A DNA stretch of 64,000 bases, taken from contig NZ_JAAGOA010000008.1 of the NCBI RefSeq assembly GCF_010550675.1, positions 186,001 to 250,000 of the forward strand, in the 5' to 3' direction. Origin of the DNA: Phytoactinopolyspora halotolerans (GTDB taxonomy: Bacteria; Actinomycetota; Actinomycetes; Jiangellales; Jiangellaceae). The notes beneath the pieces were generated by a model that saw nothing but the letters and a program-made list of their open reading frames with translations, was not told the origin of the DNA and made no database searches. Below, one piece after another: positions 15,980-24,222 of the stretch. Both the position numbers and the translations under genes were made by a program. Within the stretch, counting starts at the first letter, position 1. Each line of letters begins with the position of its first letter.

Positions 15980-16897
15980 TCAGCTCGTCAGGTGGCCGAT
16001 GAGCTCTCGACAGATCTCGGGGTCCGTCGTCAGCCCCACGCCCAGTGCCCAGAACAGGTACTCGATGGTCCGGACGAGTAGCCAGTCGAATGCCAGCGGT
16101 CTGTCCAGGCCCGCGAGGACACACAGCTGCCGGACCCGCTCGACCGAGTCCTCCGGACCGCGGTAGCGCCGCCAGATCAGCGGAGCGATCGCGTACTCGG
16201 GCGCACCGATGACTGGCTTGGGGTCGACGCACACCCAGTTCGCGTCCCAGTCCCGGATCACGTTCTCGTAGTGGAGGTCGTGGTTGACCAGCCGCAGCGG
16301 TTCGGCCTCCGAGCGCCGGTCGATTCGCCCGAGCGCAGCCTCGCCCGCGCGAATGGCGTGCGGCGACAGCGGATCGCCGAACTCGCGGTTACTCCTGGTC
16401 CAGCGCCGGGCGCTTGTCACCGCTTGGACGCGAGCATCCTCGTACACGGACGCCGACGACCGCTCGACGACGGGCGTGACGGCCAGCATCCGGCCGGCCG
16501 CGTCGATCGCCTCACCGATCGGCACGTCCGCGAGCGAAACACTGGCGTCCAGCCACTGCAGGAGAGCCGCTCCCAGCTCGACGTCGCGACGTTCGAGTCG
16601 CACCATCGCGCATCCGTCCCAGGCGAGCAGCCCAGCGGTCTCCCGGGAGAAGGCTGCCGACGGCACGGCCACCTTCAGGGCGAGCGACTCCGACCTGTGC
16701 GTTACCCGCCAGACGAGGGAAAGGTAGCCGTGGAGCGGCGTCAGGTCCGTGAGTTCAAGCTCCCAACGTGCACACAGCGACTCGAGTAGCGGCGCCAACT
16801 CGGCGAGCCACTTCCGTCCGACGGAGCCGTAAACGGACTCCAGCCCGGTCCTGAAGTGGTCGGACACGGCGTCCGCCGCGGTGTCGTAGGCACTCAT
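15980..16897 (-). CDS. Aminoglycoside/hydroxyurea-type antibiotic phosphotransferase family protein
   Basis: 305 residues with the protein-kinase-like fold of APH(6)/streptomycin-hydroxyurea kinases: an ATP-binding lysine in SLALKVAV, the catalytic loop NHDLHYENVIRDWD (HxDxxxxN) and the metal-binding region CVDPKPVIGAPEYAIAPLIW. Family members phosphorylate aminoglycosides or other hydroxylated small molecules, often conferring resistance. Stop at 15980, ATG at 16897. It is convergent with aroA. Whether it gives resistance cannot be told from the sequence. Confidence 0.85.
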   Translation of the reverse strand: MSAYDTAADAVSDHFRTGLESVYGSVGRKWLAELAPLLESLCARWELELTDLTPLHGYLSLVWRVTHRSESLALKVAVPSAAFSRETAGLLAWDGCAMVRLERRDVELGAALLQWLDASVSLADVPIGEAIDAAGRMLAVTPVVERSSASVYEDARVQAVTSARRWTRSNREFGDPLSPHAIRAGEAALGRIDRRSEAEPLRLVNHDLHYENVIRDWDANWVCVDPKPVIGAPEYAIAPLIWRRYRGPEDSVERVRQLCVLAGLDRPLAFDWLLVRTIEYLFWALGVGLTTDPEICRELIGHLTS

Positions 16898-16959
16898 TCC
16901 GACATCTCAGTTTCCAGTCCGCTCGAGTTCTTTGCCCAGCGCGGACGGACGAGCATGGC

Positions 16960-17137
16960 GCGTCCGAGCTACCGGGGCGAGCGCATCGCATGCTGGTCAG
17001 AGACCAAGCGATCGCTCCTACGTGGTAGCGAGTTCGGCATGCTGTCCCAGTTCGGCCAACTGATGGTACCCGGACTCGCCGTTGTCGAGAACGTCACGCT
17101 TCCCCTGATGCTCGGTGAGACCGTACGACGCCGATGA
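16960..17137 (+). pseudogene. Fragment of an ABC transporter ATPase
   Basis: An open stretch ending at 17137 encodes a segment typical of MacB/LolD-type ATPases just after the Walker A region: KRSLLRGSEFGMLSQFGQLM followed by LAVVENVTLPLMLGETVRRR (the Q-loop region with the ENVxLPL motif). The Walker A part before it and the signature and Walker B parts after it are missing. It is a short decayed piece between the APH-like gene and the VOC gene. Confidence 0.65.
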
Positions 17138-17181
17138 CATCCCAGAGTCTCGGTGAATGACACGTGCCTTATGGTGGACCG

Positions 17182-17616
17182 ATGGCGTCGGTCAGACACT
17201 TCCAGGTCACCTTCGACTGCGCAGAACCTGAGCGTGTTGCTCGTTTCTGGTGCGAGGTGTTGGGGTACGTCGTGCCGCCGCCACCGGACGGCTTCGCTAC
17301 CTGGGACGAGTTCAATCGCTCACTACCGCCAGAGGACCGGGGGTCATCGTTCGCCTGCGTCGACCCCACAGGCGTGGGCCCGCGACTGTACTTCCAGCGC
17401 GTTCCCGAAGGTAAGGTCGTCAAGAACCGGGTGCATCTCGACGTGCGGGCCGGCGCGGGGCTCGTGGGCGAGGAGCGCCTCGCCACACTCGAGACCGAGT
17501 GTGCACGACTCATGGCGCTCGGCGCGACACACGTGCTGACCCAATACGCCGATGAGCACAACGAGTCGTGCATCACGATGCAGGACATCGAGGGCAACGA
17601 GTTCTGTCTCGACTGA
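17182..17616 (+). CDS. VOC-family (glyoxalase-like) protein
   Basis: 144 residues from ATG 17182, with GGTGGA just upstream; a GTG at 17164 is an alternative. It has the glyoxalase/bleomycin-resistance fold pattern of actinobacterial Glyoxalase_6 proteins: HFQVTFDCAEPERVARFWCE, a central LYFQRVPEGKVVKNRVHLDV and the C-terminal DIEGNEFCLD. Substrates of this subgroup are mostly unknown. Confidence 0.85.
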   Translation: MASVRHFQVTFDCAEPERVARFWCEVLGYVVPPPPDGFATWDEFNRSLPPEDRGSSFACVDPTGVGPRLYFQRVPEGKVVKNRVHLDVRAGAGLVGEERLATLETECARLMALGATHVLTQYADEHNESCITMQDIEGNEFCLD

Positions 17617-17682
17617 GGTGCCGTGAACGCACCTAGCGGGTGACCTGGCCGCTCACCCTGAAACGACGCAAGGCGCTCCACC

Positions 17683-17712
17683 GTGCCTTGCTGTGCCTTG
17701 CTGTGCCTTGCC
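17683..17712. repeat. Three tandem copies of a 10-bp unit (GTGCCTTGCT)
   Basis: Units at 17683, 17693 and 17703, the third ending in C instead of T. They lie in the 297-bp gap between the VOC gene and the MFS operon, which otherwise holds only the palindromic operator. Probably slippage-generated. No function is evident. Confidence 0.7.
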
Positions 17713-17830
17713 GCGACACGCCTAGCAGGCAACAGCGTCGTTCTCCCATGTCGCCGCGCGACGGACAGTCCGTCGACGCTTCGAGTACATCCCAGTCCGT
17801 TTCGACGGTCAACGCCGCATGCCATGGAAA

Positions 17831-17863
17831 TTGTACGATAGTTCAAGTTGAACTATCGTACAA
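17831..17863 (+). promoter_or_regulatory. 33-bp perfect palindrome, operator of the MFS/tetR operon
   Basis: Arms TTGTACGATAGTTCAA (17831-17846) and TTGAACTATCGTACAA (17848-17863) are perfect inverted copies with one base between them. The site lies 50 bp before the MFS start codon. The downstream TetR-family gene is the expected binder, giving classic autorepressed drug-efflux control. The AT-rich palindrome stands out in the GC-rich surroundings. Confidence 0.75.
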
Positions 17864-17913
17864 CTAACCCTTGACCGGGCCCGCCCGGTACCTCGAGTCC
17901 ATTGGAGACGCTG

Positions 17914-19431
17914 ATGACCACCGCCACCGCTGAGCGGGCCGGCACGCACGCATGGCTCGGCCTCGCCGTACTGGCGCTGCCGACCGCACTACTGGGCCTG
18001 GACGTGACGCTGCTCCACCTCGCCCTGCCCACTCTTGCCGCCGACGTGCGCCCGACCAGCACCCAGGCGTTATGGATCATCGATATCTACGGCTTCCTGA
18101 TCGCCGGATTACTCATCACCATGGGCTCCCTCGGCGACCGCATCGGCCGCCGGCGGCTGCTCATGATCGGTACCGCCGCATTCTGCGCAGCCTCCGTGTG
18201 GGCGGCGTACTCCTCCACTCCGGAGATGCTCATCGCCGCCCGTGCCGCGCTCGGAGTCGCCGGAGCCACACTGATGCCGTCCACACTCGCCTTGATCGGC
18301 AACATGTTCCGCGACAGCCGGCAGCGCGCCCTCGCGATCGGCGTCTGGGCCACGATGTTCGCCGCGGGTATGGCCATGGGCCCGCTCGTCGGCGGTCTCC
18401 TGCTCGACCGCTTCTGGTGGGGTTCGGCGTTTCTGGTGGCCGTACCGGTCACCGGTGTGTTGCTCATCGCCGCGCCACTTGTGCTGCCGGAGTACCGGAG
18501 CTCCCACCATGGCCCGATCGACCTGCTCAGCGTGGCGCTGTCGCTGGCCGCGGTCCTGCCCCTCGTCTACGCCGTGAAGCACGCAACCACGCATGGCTTC
18601 GACACGCAGACGACCGCCACGGTGCTGATCGGAACGACGTGCTCGGCGCTGTTCGTCCGCCGCCAACTCCGGCTGGAATCTCCGCTGCTGGACATGCGAC
18701 TGTTCGCCGATCGCGCCTTCAGCGCCGCGTTGAGCATCCTGCTATTCGGGCTGGTGGGCGTCGGCGGCCTGATGCTCCTGGTGACTCAGTATCTGCAGTT
18801 GGTCGAAGGGCTGGCTCCGTTGCAGGCGGGTGCCTGGATGGGGCTGCCCGCGCTGGCCATGCTTGCCGCCGCCATCGGTGGTCCGCTCGCCGCGCGCCGC
18901 ATCCGACCCGGCGTGGTCATGGGTTTCACGCTCCTGCTCTCGGTCGGCGGATACGCGCTGCTGTCCCAACTCGACCCGGGAGCGGTCGGCGTCGCCGTCG
19001 CCGGTTTCGCTCTCGTGTACCTCGGGCTCGGCGCGATCGCCGCGCTCGGCACCGACCTCGTCGTCGGCGCCACGCCGCCGAGCCGCGCCGGCTCAGCCGC
19101 CGCGATGTCGGAGACGGTGCAGGAGCTCGGCATCGCCGTCGGTATCGCCACGCTCGGCAGCGCGGCCAGCGCGGTGTACCGGTCGCAGATGTCCGGGACG
19201 ACGATCCCAGACGGCGTACCCGGCGACGTCGCGCACGCAACCGAAGACAGCCTGTCCGCCGCGATATCCGTTCAGCACCACCTGCCGACCGATGTTGTGC
19301 AGGCCGCGACGGAGGCGTTCACTGCGGGCTTGAACGTGGCGGCCGCCCTCGCCGGGACCGTGATCGTCGCCGTCGCCGCCGTCGCCGTGGTGGCACTGCG
19401 CCGGATCCCACCCGCCGGTCCGCAGCCGTGA
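17914..19431 (+). CDS. MFS drug-efflux transporter (DHA2, 14 transmembrane segments)
   Basis: 505 residues from ATG 17914; GGAGA lies 5 bp upstream. It resembles QacA/SmvA-type proton-driven multidrug exporters: motif D1-like region LDVTLLHLALPTLAADV, motif A GSLGDRIGRRRLLMIG, motif C-like GMAMGPLVGGLLLD, and many hydrophobic helices to the C-terminus. It precedes a TetR gene by about 60 bp and follows the 33-bp palindrome, so it is probably induced by its substrates. Confidence 0.9.
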   Translation: MTTATAERAGTHAWLGLAVLALPTALLGLDVTLLHLALPTLAADVRPTSTQALWIIDIYGFLIAGLLITMGSLGDRIGRRRLLMIGTAAFCAASVWAAYSSTPEMLIAARAALGVAGATLMPSTLALIGNMFRDSRQRALAIGVWATMFAAGMAMGPLVGGLLLDRFWWGSAFLVAVPVTGVLLIAAPLVLPEYRSSHHGPIDLLSVALSLAAVLPLVYAVKHATTHGFDTQTTATVLIGTTCSALFVRRQLRLESPLLDMRLFADRAFSAALSILLFGLVGVGGLMLLVTQYLQLVEGLAPLQAGAWMGLPALAMLAAAIGGPLAARRIRPGVVMGFTLLLSVGGYALLSQLDPGAVGVAVAGFALVYLGLGAIAALGTDLVVGATPPSRAGSAAAMSETVQELGIAVGIATLGSAASAVYRSQMSGTTIPDGVPGDVAHATEDSLSAAISVQHHLPTDVVQAATEAFTAGLNVAAALAGTVIVAVAAVAVVALRRIPPAGPQP

Positions 19432-19493
19432 CCTCTGATCTGGCCTCGCCGGCCGCCCTTGCCGTTAGGCTCGCGGTGAGGAGGAGGGACACC

Positions 19494-20129
19494 GTGCCGA
19501 ACCACACCGCGCAGCCCGAGCAGGGCTCGGTCACCGACGGCAGGCGCGCACGCGGCCTGCGTCGTCGCGCCGAGATCATCGACGCCACGTTGCGGGTGGT
19601 GGAGCGCGACGGGACCGCCGGCGTCACGCACCGGACCGTCGCCAAGGAGGCCGGTGTCCCCACCAGCTTGAGCACGTATTACTTCGCCACGCTGGACGAC
19701 CTTCTGGTCGCCGCGCTCTCCAGCGTCTCAGACCAGTACACCGCGCAGCTGCGGAAGATCATCGAGGCCGACGGCGACGAAGTCCTCGCGCTTGCCCGGC
19801 TGATCGTGGAGTCTGCCAGCGGCGGACGCAAGCGTGCGCTGGCCGAGCGCGAGCTGTCCACGCTGGCGGCCCGGCGGCCGGCGTTGCGTCCGGTGGCCAT
19901 CCGCTGGCGGGAAACCGTGGCCGAGCTGGCCCGCCACCACACGTCCGACGCTCGTGCCGTGCAGGCGTTCGTGGCGGCCGCCGATGGAATGTGCACGGCC
20001 ATCCTGCTCGACGACGCCGAGCCGGACGTCGCCACCGTAGAGGCGGTGCTACGGGGTGCGCTCCGCATCTCGCCCGAGTCGGCGAACCGACAGCGCGACG
20101 ACACTGAGCCGAGCTCGCGTCGGCAGTAG
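19494..20129 (+). CDS. TetR-family repressor of the MFS pump
   Basis: 211 residues from GTG 19494, with GAGGAGGGA just upstream. The N-terminal HTH is RRAEIIDATLRVVERDGTAG, then VTHRTVAKEAGVPTSLSTYY, followed by a helical ligand-binding domain. It is probably cotranscribed with the MFS gene and binds the palindrome at 17831. Its 3' end contains the first copy of a 34-bp direct repeat that recurs at 21789 behind the inserted ATPase gene, so the last residues may not be the ancestral ones. Confidence 0.85.
   Translation: MPNHTAQPEQGSVTDGRRARGLRRRAEIIDATLRVVERDGTAGVTHRTVAKEAGVPTSLSTYYFATLDDLLVAALSSVSDQYTAQLRKIIEADGDEVLALARLIVESASGGRKRALAERELSTLAARRPALRPVAIRWRETVAELARHHTSDARAVQAFVAAADGMCTAILLDDAEPDVATVEAVLRGALRISPESANRQRDDTEPSSRRQ
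20045..20078 (+). repeat. 34-bp direct repeat, left copy (inside tetR)
   Basis: Begins GGTGCTACGGGGTGCGCTCC and ends GCCCGAG. It is identical to 21789-21822. Similarity continues weakly for ~15 more bases (CGGCGA, CC, CAGCG). Between the two copies lies only the AAA-ATPase gene with its promoter region, about 1.7 kb. Confidence 0.9.
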
Positions 20130-20225
20130 TTGCATTCATGCACGTTGCATAGAGGCGAGTTCACCTCCCGCCTCCGGCGGGATACACCTCCGAATCTCGC
20201 ATGCCGCAACCGTGTCCGGTACCAT

Positions 20226-20251
20226 GTTAGCCGTGTTGCAATTAGGCTAAC
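20226..20251 (+). promoter_or_regulatory. Inverted repeat before the ATPase gene
   Basis: GTTAGCC (20226-20232) and GGCTAAC (20245-20251) flank a central TTGCAA palindrome (20236-20241). The ribosome binding site GGGAG follows directly. It could be an operator or a leader hairpin covering the start region. Confidence 0.45.
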
Positions 20252-20264
20252 GGGAGCCAGGCTA

Positions 20265-21749
20265 GTGACCGCATTTGAGAAGCCGGGAGCGATCTTCGAT
20301 CGCCGAGCCGAATGGGATGACCTGGTTCGTTTTGTCAGAGACGAAGCGCCTGGGCTCAAGCTTGGCATTGTCCGAGGACGCCGCCGACACGGCAAGTCGT
20401 TTCTTCTGGAGCATCTATGCCGAGCCGCCGGGGGTGTGTACACGCTGGCGGTTCGGCAGAGCAGAGTCATGGCGCTGGACCGGTTCGCACGTTCGCTGTC
20501 AGACGCTCTCGGTTTCAACGTCGGGCGATTCGAGAACTGGGTTGACGCCCTCGACACCGCGGTAGATGTCCTCGTGCGCACGTCGAACGGCCATGTACCG
20601 ATCCTGGTCTTGGACGAGTTCCCTTACCTGGCCGCACACTCCGAAGAGCTTCCAAGCGTGATTCAGGCACTCTACGACCGGCGCGGTCCGTCAACGGGAC
20701 ACCCGGCGTTCAAGCTCATCCTCTGCGGATCCGCGCTGTCAGTGATGTCCACCTTGATCGCCGGTGACCAGGCGTTGTTCGGCAGGGCGGTTCTTGACCT
20801 TCGCGTCGGTCCGTTTCGCCACCGAGACTCAGCGGCGTACTGGAGCGCCGACCCGGAAACGGCGTTCCTCATCGACGCTACCGTCGGCGGCGCACCGGGG
20901 TACCGCGACATCATCGGCGAATCCCCCGGTGCGAGCGACGAGGAGTTCTTCACGTGGTTGGAACGGAGTATCCTCAACCCGTCTCACGTTCTCTTCACCG
21001 AACCGGACTACATCCTGGCCGAGGATCCGAGGATCAGCGATCGAGCCATCTACCACGCGATATGGGAAACCGTGTCAAACGGCGCCACCACACCGACGAA
21101 GATCGGCGCGATCATCGGAATGGATGCGAAATCGCTCACGTACCATCTCGGCATCATGCGAAGCGCCGGCTTCATCCACCACGACCTCGACATTCTGCTG
21201 CAACGACGCCCGGTGATCACCGTCGCAGATCCCACGGTGCGCTTCCACAACCTGATCGTCCGGCCCAACCTCGCCGACCTCGAGATGCGGAATGCCGAGA
21301 TCGCATGGGCCCGGGCAGCTCCTACCTTCTCGGCCCAGATACTCGGACCGCACTTCGAACACCTGGCACGCGAGTGGACTACCTGGCACGCCAGAGAGGC
21401 CGGTCTCGACAACATCGGACATGTCGGCACCACCGTCGTCGCCTGTCGTCAACACCATGGCCACGTGGTAGACGTCGTCGCGCTGGACCGAAGTTCCATG
21501 CCCCGGACGAAGGGCGCACGAATCACACTGCTGGGCGAAGCCAAGGCGACCAGCAAGGTCCGCAACCTCCACGACCTGAACCGCCTGGAACACATCCGCG
21601 ACATACTCACCGATCAAGGCTGGAACGCCGCCGACGCCGAGCTGGCGATCTTCTCACGTAGCGGCTTCGCCGACGATGTACCTCGCGACGTCGACGGAAT
21701 CCACCTGCTCGACCTCGCCGACATCTACGGAGTGACTACGAGGTCATAG
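20265..21749 (+). CDS. AAA ATPase with C-terminal PD-(D/E)XK nuclease-like domain (archaeal ATPase/DUF234 type)
   Basis: 494 residues from GTG 20265, with GGGAG 8 bp upstream. P-loop GRRRHGKS (38-45) and Walker B LVLDEFPYL (115-122) belong to the archaeal-type ATPase family. A winged helix sits in the middle (TPTKIGAIIGMDAKSLTYHL). The C-terminal part carries the DUF234-like nuclease pattern, HVVDVVAL then ITLLGEAKAT (D...ExK) and ELAIFSRSGF. Such proteins are widespread, often mobile, and of unproven function. The gene is enclosed by a 34-bp direct repeat, a sign of recent insertion between tetR and the flippase-like gene. Confidence 0.85.
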   Translation: MTAFEKPGAIFDRRAEWDDLVRFVRDEAPGLKLGIVRGRRRHGKSFLLEHLCRAAGGVYTLAVRQSRVMALDRFARSLSDALGFNVGRFENWVDALDTAVDVLVRTSNGHVPILVLDEFPYLAAHSEELPSVIQALYDRRGPSTGHPAFKLILCGSALSVMSTLIAGDQALFGRAVLDLRVGPFRHRDSAAYWSADPETAFLIDATVGGAPGYRDIIGESPGASDEEFFTWLERSILNPSHVLFTEPDYILAEDPRISDRAIYHAIWETVSNGATTPTKIGAIIGMDAKSLTYHLGIMRSAGFIHHDLDILLQRRPVITVADPTVRFHNLIVRPNLADLEMRNAEIAWARAAPTFSAQILGPHFEHLAREWTTWHAREAGLDNIGHVGTTVVACRQHHGHVVDVVALDRSSMPRTKGARITLLGEAKATSKVRNLHDLNRLEHIRDILTDQGWNAADAELAIFSRSGFADDVPRDVDGIHLLDLADIYGVTTRS

Positions 21750-21788
21750 TCCGGCGACATCCGACCTCGGTATCAGCTGATCCCCCAA

Positions 21789-21822
21789 GGTGCTACGGGG
21801 TGCGCTCCGCATCTCGCCCGAG
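21789..21822 (+). repeat. 34-bp direct repeat, right copy
   Basis: Identical to 20045-20078 in tetR. Its left border is sharp: the preceding bases are unrelated to the tetR sequence. The stop codon of the minus-strand flippase-like gene (21793) lies inside this copy. Confidence 0.9.
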
Positions 21823-22713
21823 GCGGCGAGCCACCAGCGTCGCGATCCCGGCGCTCGCCAGATCGACGACGATGAAGACCACCCGCGCGGTGACCGCGAC
21901 CGCCGCCGCCACGCCGGCTGAGCTGAGGCTGGTCGCCGCCGCCACGAAAACCGCCTCACGGACGCCGACGCCTCCCGGGGCCGGCACCACCAGCAGACCC
22001 ACCACCCAGGACAGTACGGTCGCGAACAACAGGTTCAGCAGCTCCGGCTCGGACGGATCGATAGCGAGCGCGACCATCCACGTCGCTCCGCCGATCGCCA
22101 GCCACGCCGGGGCGTGCAGACCCACCAGTCCCATGGAGACACCCCACGACGGCACCGGGATGCCCAGGTCGCGGCCGGACACCCGGCGCAGCAGCCGGAG
22201 TACGGCTGCGACCACGCGCGGGTGCAGCGCCAGGATCCCCACCGGAAGCAAGGCGGCCACCGGCCGCCACGCCACCCCGTCGCCACCGGCCGCCCCAGCA
22301 ACCAGCGCGAGCACCACGATCAGGATGGCCGCCAGGTAGGTCACGCCGATGGACAGCACCGTGCTGCCATACGCCACGCTCCCGGCGACGCCACCGCGCC
22401 GGGCCATCTCGCCCCGGCCGACCACGGGCCAGATTCCACCCGGCACATACTTGCCCAGCTGACCCACGTAGTAGCGGTAGAGCGTGTCGACATACCGACG
22501 ACGGGCCCCGAGGATGGCCAGGCAGCGCCGCCAGCCCAATCCGATCAGCAGCATCCCGCCCGCACCCACCACCGGAGCGGCCGCGATCAGGGCGGGATCG
22601 GCGTCCCCGATCGCGTCCCGGACGTCGTCCCAGCTGTTGACCAACTCCCGGACGACGAAGACGACGCCGGCGACGGCGACGATCAACCCCACCCAACGGG
22701 TGACAGACCTCAT
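21793..22713 (-). CDS. Flippase-like membrane protein (LPG-synthase transmembrane family)
   Basis: 306 residues with about eight hydrophobic helices. It has the YbhN/AglD pattern: TLYRYYVGQLGKYVPGGIWP, a central LHAPAWLAIGGATW, and LLVVPAPGGVGVREAVFVAA near the C-terminus. The family contains lipid-linked-sugar or lysyl-phosphatidylglycerol flippase domains. It lies 14 bp behind the F420-hydrogenase-beta-like gene in one operon, so it probably serves surface-glycan assembly. Its last codons overlap the right 34-bp repeat. Confidence 0.85.
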   Translation of the reverse strand: MRSVTRWVGLIVAVAGVVFVVRELVNSWDDVRDAIGDADPALIAAAPVVGAGGMLLIGLGWRRCLAILGARRRYVDTLYRYYVGQLGKYVPGGIWPVVGRGEMARRGGVAGSVAYGSTVLSIGVTYLAAILIVVLALVAGAAGGDGVAWRPVAALLPVGILALHPRVVAAVLRLLRRVSGRDLGIPVPSWGVSMGLVGLHAPAWLAIGGATWMVALAIDPSEPELLNLLFATVLSWVVGLLVVPAPGGVGVREAVFVAAATSLSSAGVAAAVAVTARVVFIVVDLASAGIATLVARRLGRDAERTP

Positions 22714-22727
22714 GCGGCGCCGTTCCT

Positions 22728-24083
22728 TCAGCGGAAGACCGACGTCGTCTCCCGGGTCGCCGCCGCGGCGGCATCCCGGTCCCGTCCGCGGCCCAGCACC
22801 CGGTGAGTGAACCAGTCCCAGTAGCGCCCGACGTACCGGCCCAGCTCCTTGGTCGCCTTACGCCAGAACAGGTACCGGTAGCGGCGGGCACGCTGCAGCT
22901 CCAGCTTGCGCTGCAGCTCCTCGTGGAACGCCGCCACCTCGCGCCGAGCGACCGGCTGCGCGGCCGGCTTGTTCGGCCCGTCCATCTTGGGCCGGTGCAG
23001 GCCGAGCTCGTCCAGGTAGTCGGCGTAGGCGTAGGCGAAGTTGCCGAAGGCGATCCGGGGTTTCTGCGACTCCCGGATCTCGTTGACCGTCACCTCGCTG
23101 AAGATCACCCGGCCCCGGTCGGCGAGCCGTCGCACCAGCGCGTCGCTCTCCTCCCGGCGGTTGATCACCAGGCTGATCCCGGTCTTGGTGCCGAGCGTAC
23201 TGGCCAGCCAGGCGTCACCGACGACGATGTCGGCCAGGAAGTTGGCATGGTTGATGCACAGATGGCAGCGCGGCGTGTTGAAGCTGCGGTCGAACGCGAC
23301 CTGGTAGCCGAAATCGAGCCGGCGGCTGGTGGTGTGCTCGTGGCCGTCGTCGGTGAAGATCCGCAGCTTTCCGATCGGCCCATCGCCGCGGTAGGAGATG
23401 TCCACGATGCGGTCCGGATCCACCCCCTTGTACTCGCAGATCGCCCGGATCGAGTGCCAGTTGTACTGCCAGCCGCAGAGCAATCCGACACTGGTGTGGA
23501 TCCGGCTGCGCAGGTGCGGCTCGCGGGTGAAGATGTAGGTGTAGATGCCTTCCAACTCGCACGGGATGCCGGCGATCACGTACCGGCCGTCGTTCTCCCG
23601 GAGCAGTTCGAGCACCCGGTGTTTGGGCAGGTTGTGGTAGATCGATCCCGGCAGCCCGTCGACCTCGTCCGGGCTGGTGATGAGGCCCGGCTCGAAGTTC
23701 AGCCCGTCCACGTGCTGCAGCACGATCGCGCCGTCGACGTCGTCCCGGGCCAGCAGGTCGCAGAGGATCTCCTTGATCATCCCGCCCGAGCTGGCCTTCA
23801 GGTTCCGCTCCGCATCGGTGCTCTGCGCCAGCATGACGCTGTGCACGACCCCGTACGGGCTCTGCTCGGCTCCCGGGAAGAGCAACTCCTGGAGCCGCTC
23901 GAAGTCGACCTCGACGGCCGGACAGACATCCGCAGCGGCCTGGTTTCCCGCGTGGCTCGGCTCGAACATCTGCTTCTCCGGATGGAGCCGGAGCTCGATC
24001 GACGGGTCGGCCAGCACACAGGCACCGCACGCGATGCACAGGTCGTTGTCCAAGACACCGCGCAGGTCCGCAGGTCGGGTCAT
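22728..24083 (-). CDS. F420-hydrogenase/dehydrogenase beta-subunit-like iron-sulfur protein
   Basis: 451 residues. The N-terminus has a ferredoxin-like CIACGAC motif. It is followed by FrhB/FdhB N- and C-terminal domains: NLKASSGGMIKEILCDLL, YVIAGIPCELEGIYTYIF, RCHLCINHANFLADIVVGDAW. Members of this family in polysaccharide clusters often sit next to pyruvyl transferases, as here (the divergent gene at 24223). The redox reaction is unknown; flavin or F420 binding is expected from the family. Confidence 0.85.
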   Translation of the reverse strand: MTRPADLRGVLDNDLCIACGACVLADPSIELRLHPEKQMFEPSHAGNQAAADVCPAVEVDFERLQELLFPGAEQSPYGVVHSVMLAQSTDAERNLKASSGGMIKEILCDLLARDDVDGAIVLQHVDGLNFEPGLITSPDEVDGLPGSIYHNLPKHRVLELLRENDGRYVIAGIPCELEGIYTYIFTREPHLRSRIHTSVGLLCGWQYNWHSIRAICEYKGVDPDRIVDISYRGDGPIGKLRIFTDDGHEHTTSRRLDFGYQVAFDRSFNTPRCHLCINHANFLADIVVGDAWLASTLGTKTGISLVINRREESDALVRRLADRGRVIFSEVTVNEIRESQKPRIAFGNFAYAYADYLDELGLHRPKMDGPNKPAAQPVARREVAAFHEELQRKLELQRARRYRYLFWRKATKELGRYVGRYWDWFTHRVLGRGRDRDAAAAATRETTSVFR

Positions 24084-24222
24084 GGTCGCTCCATCGTGTC
24101 ATTCACACCCTGCACGTCTCGGGGCCAACTATCGCACCTCGCCGCAGGCACCATACGCTTGCCCTGCACCGACCCGGCCGACGGATGGCGGGGAACACGC
24201 TCCGGCGAAGGGAACGCACCGG

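Noticed and set aside
17952-19493. Long plus-strand open frame fused in front of tetR
   Set aside because: It is a GC-frame shadow of the MFS gene. The TetR homology starts only after GTG 19494, which has a strong ribosome binding site.
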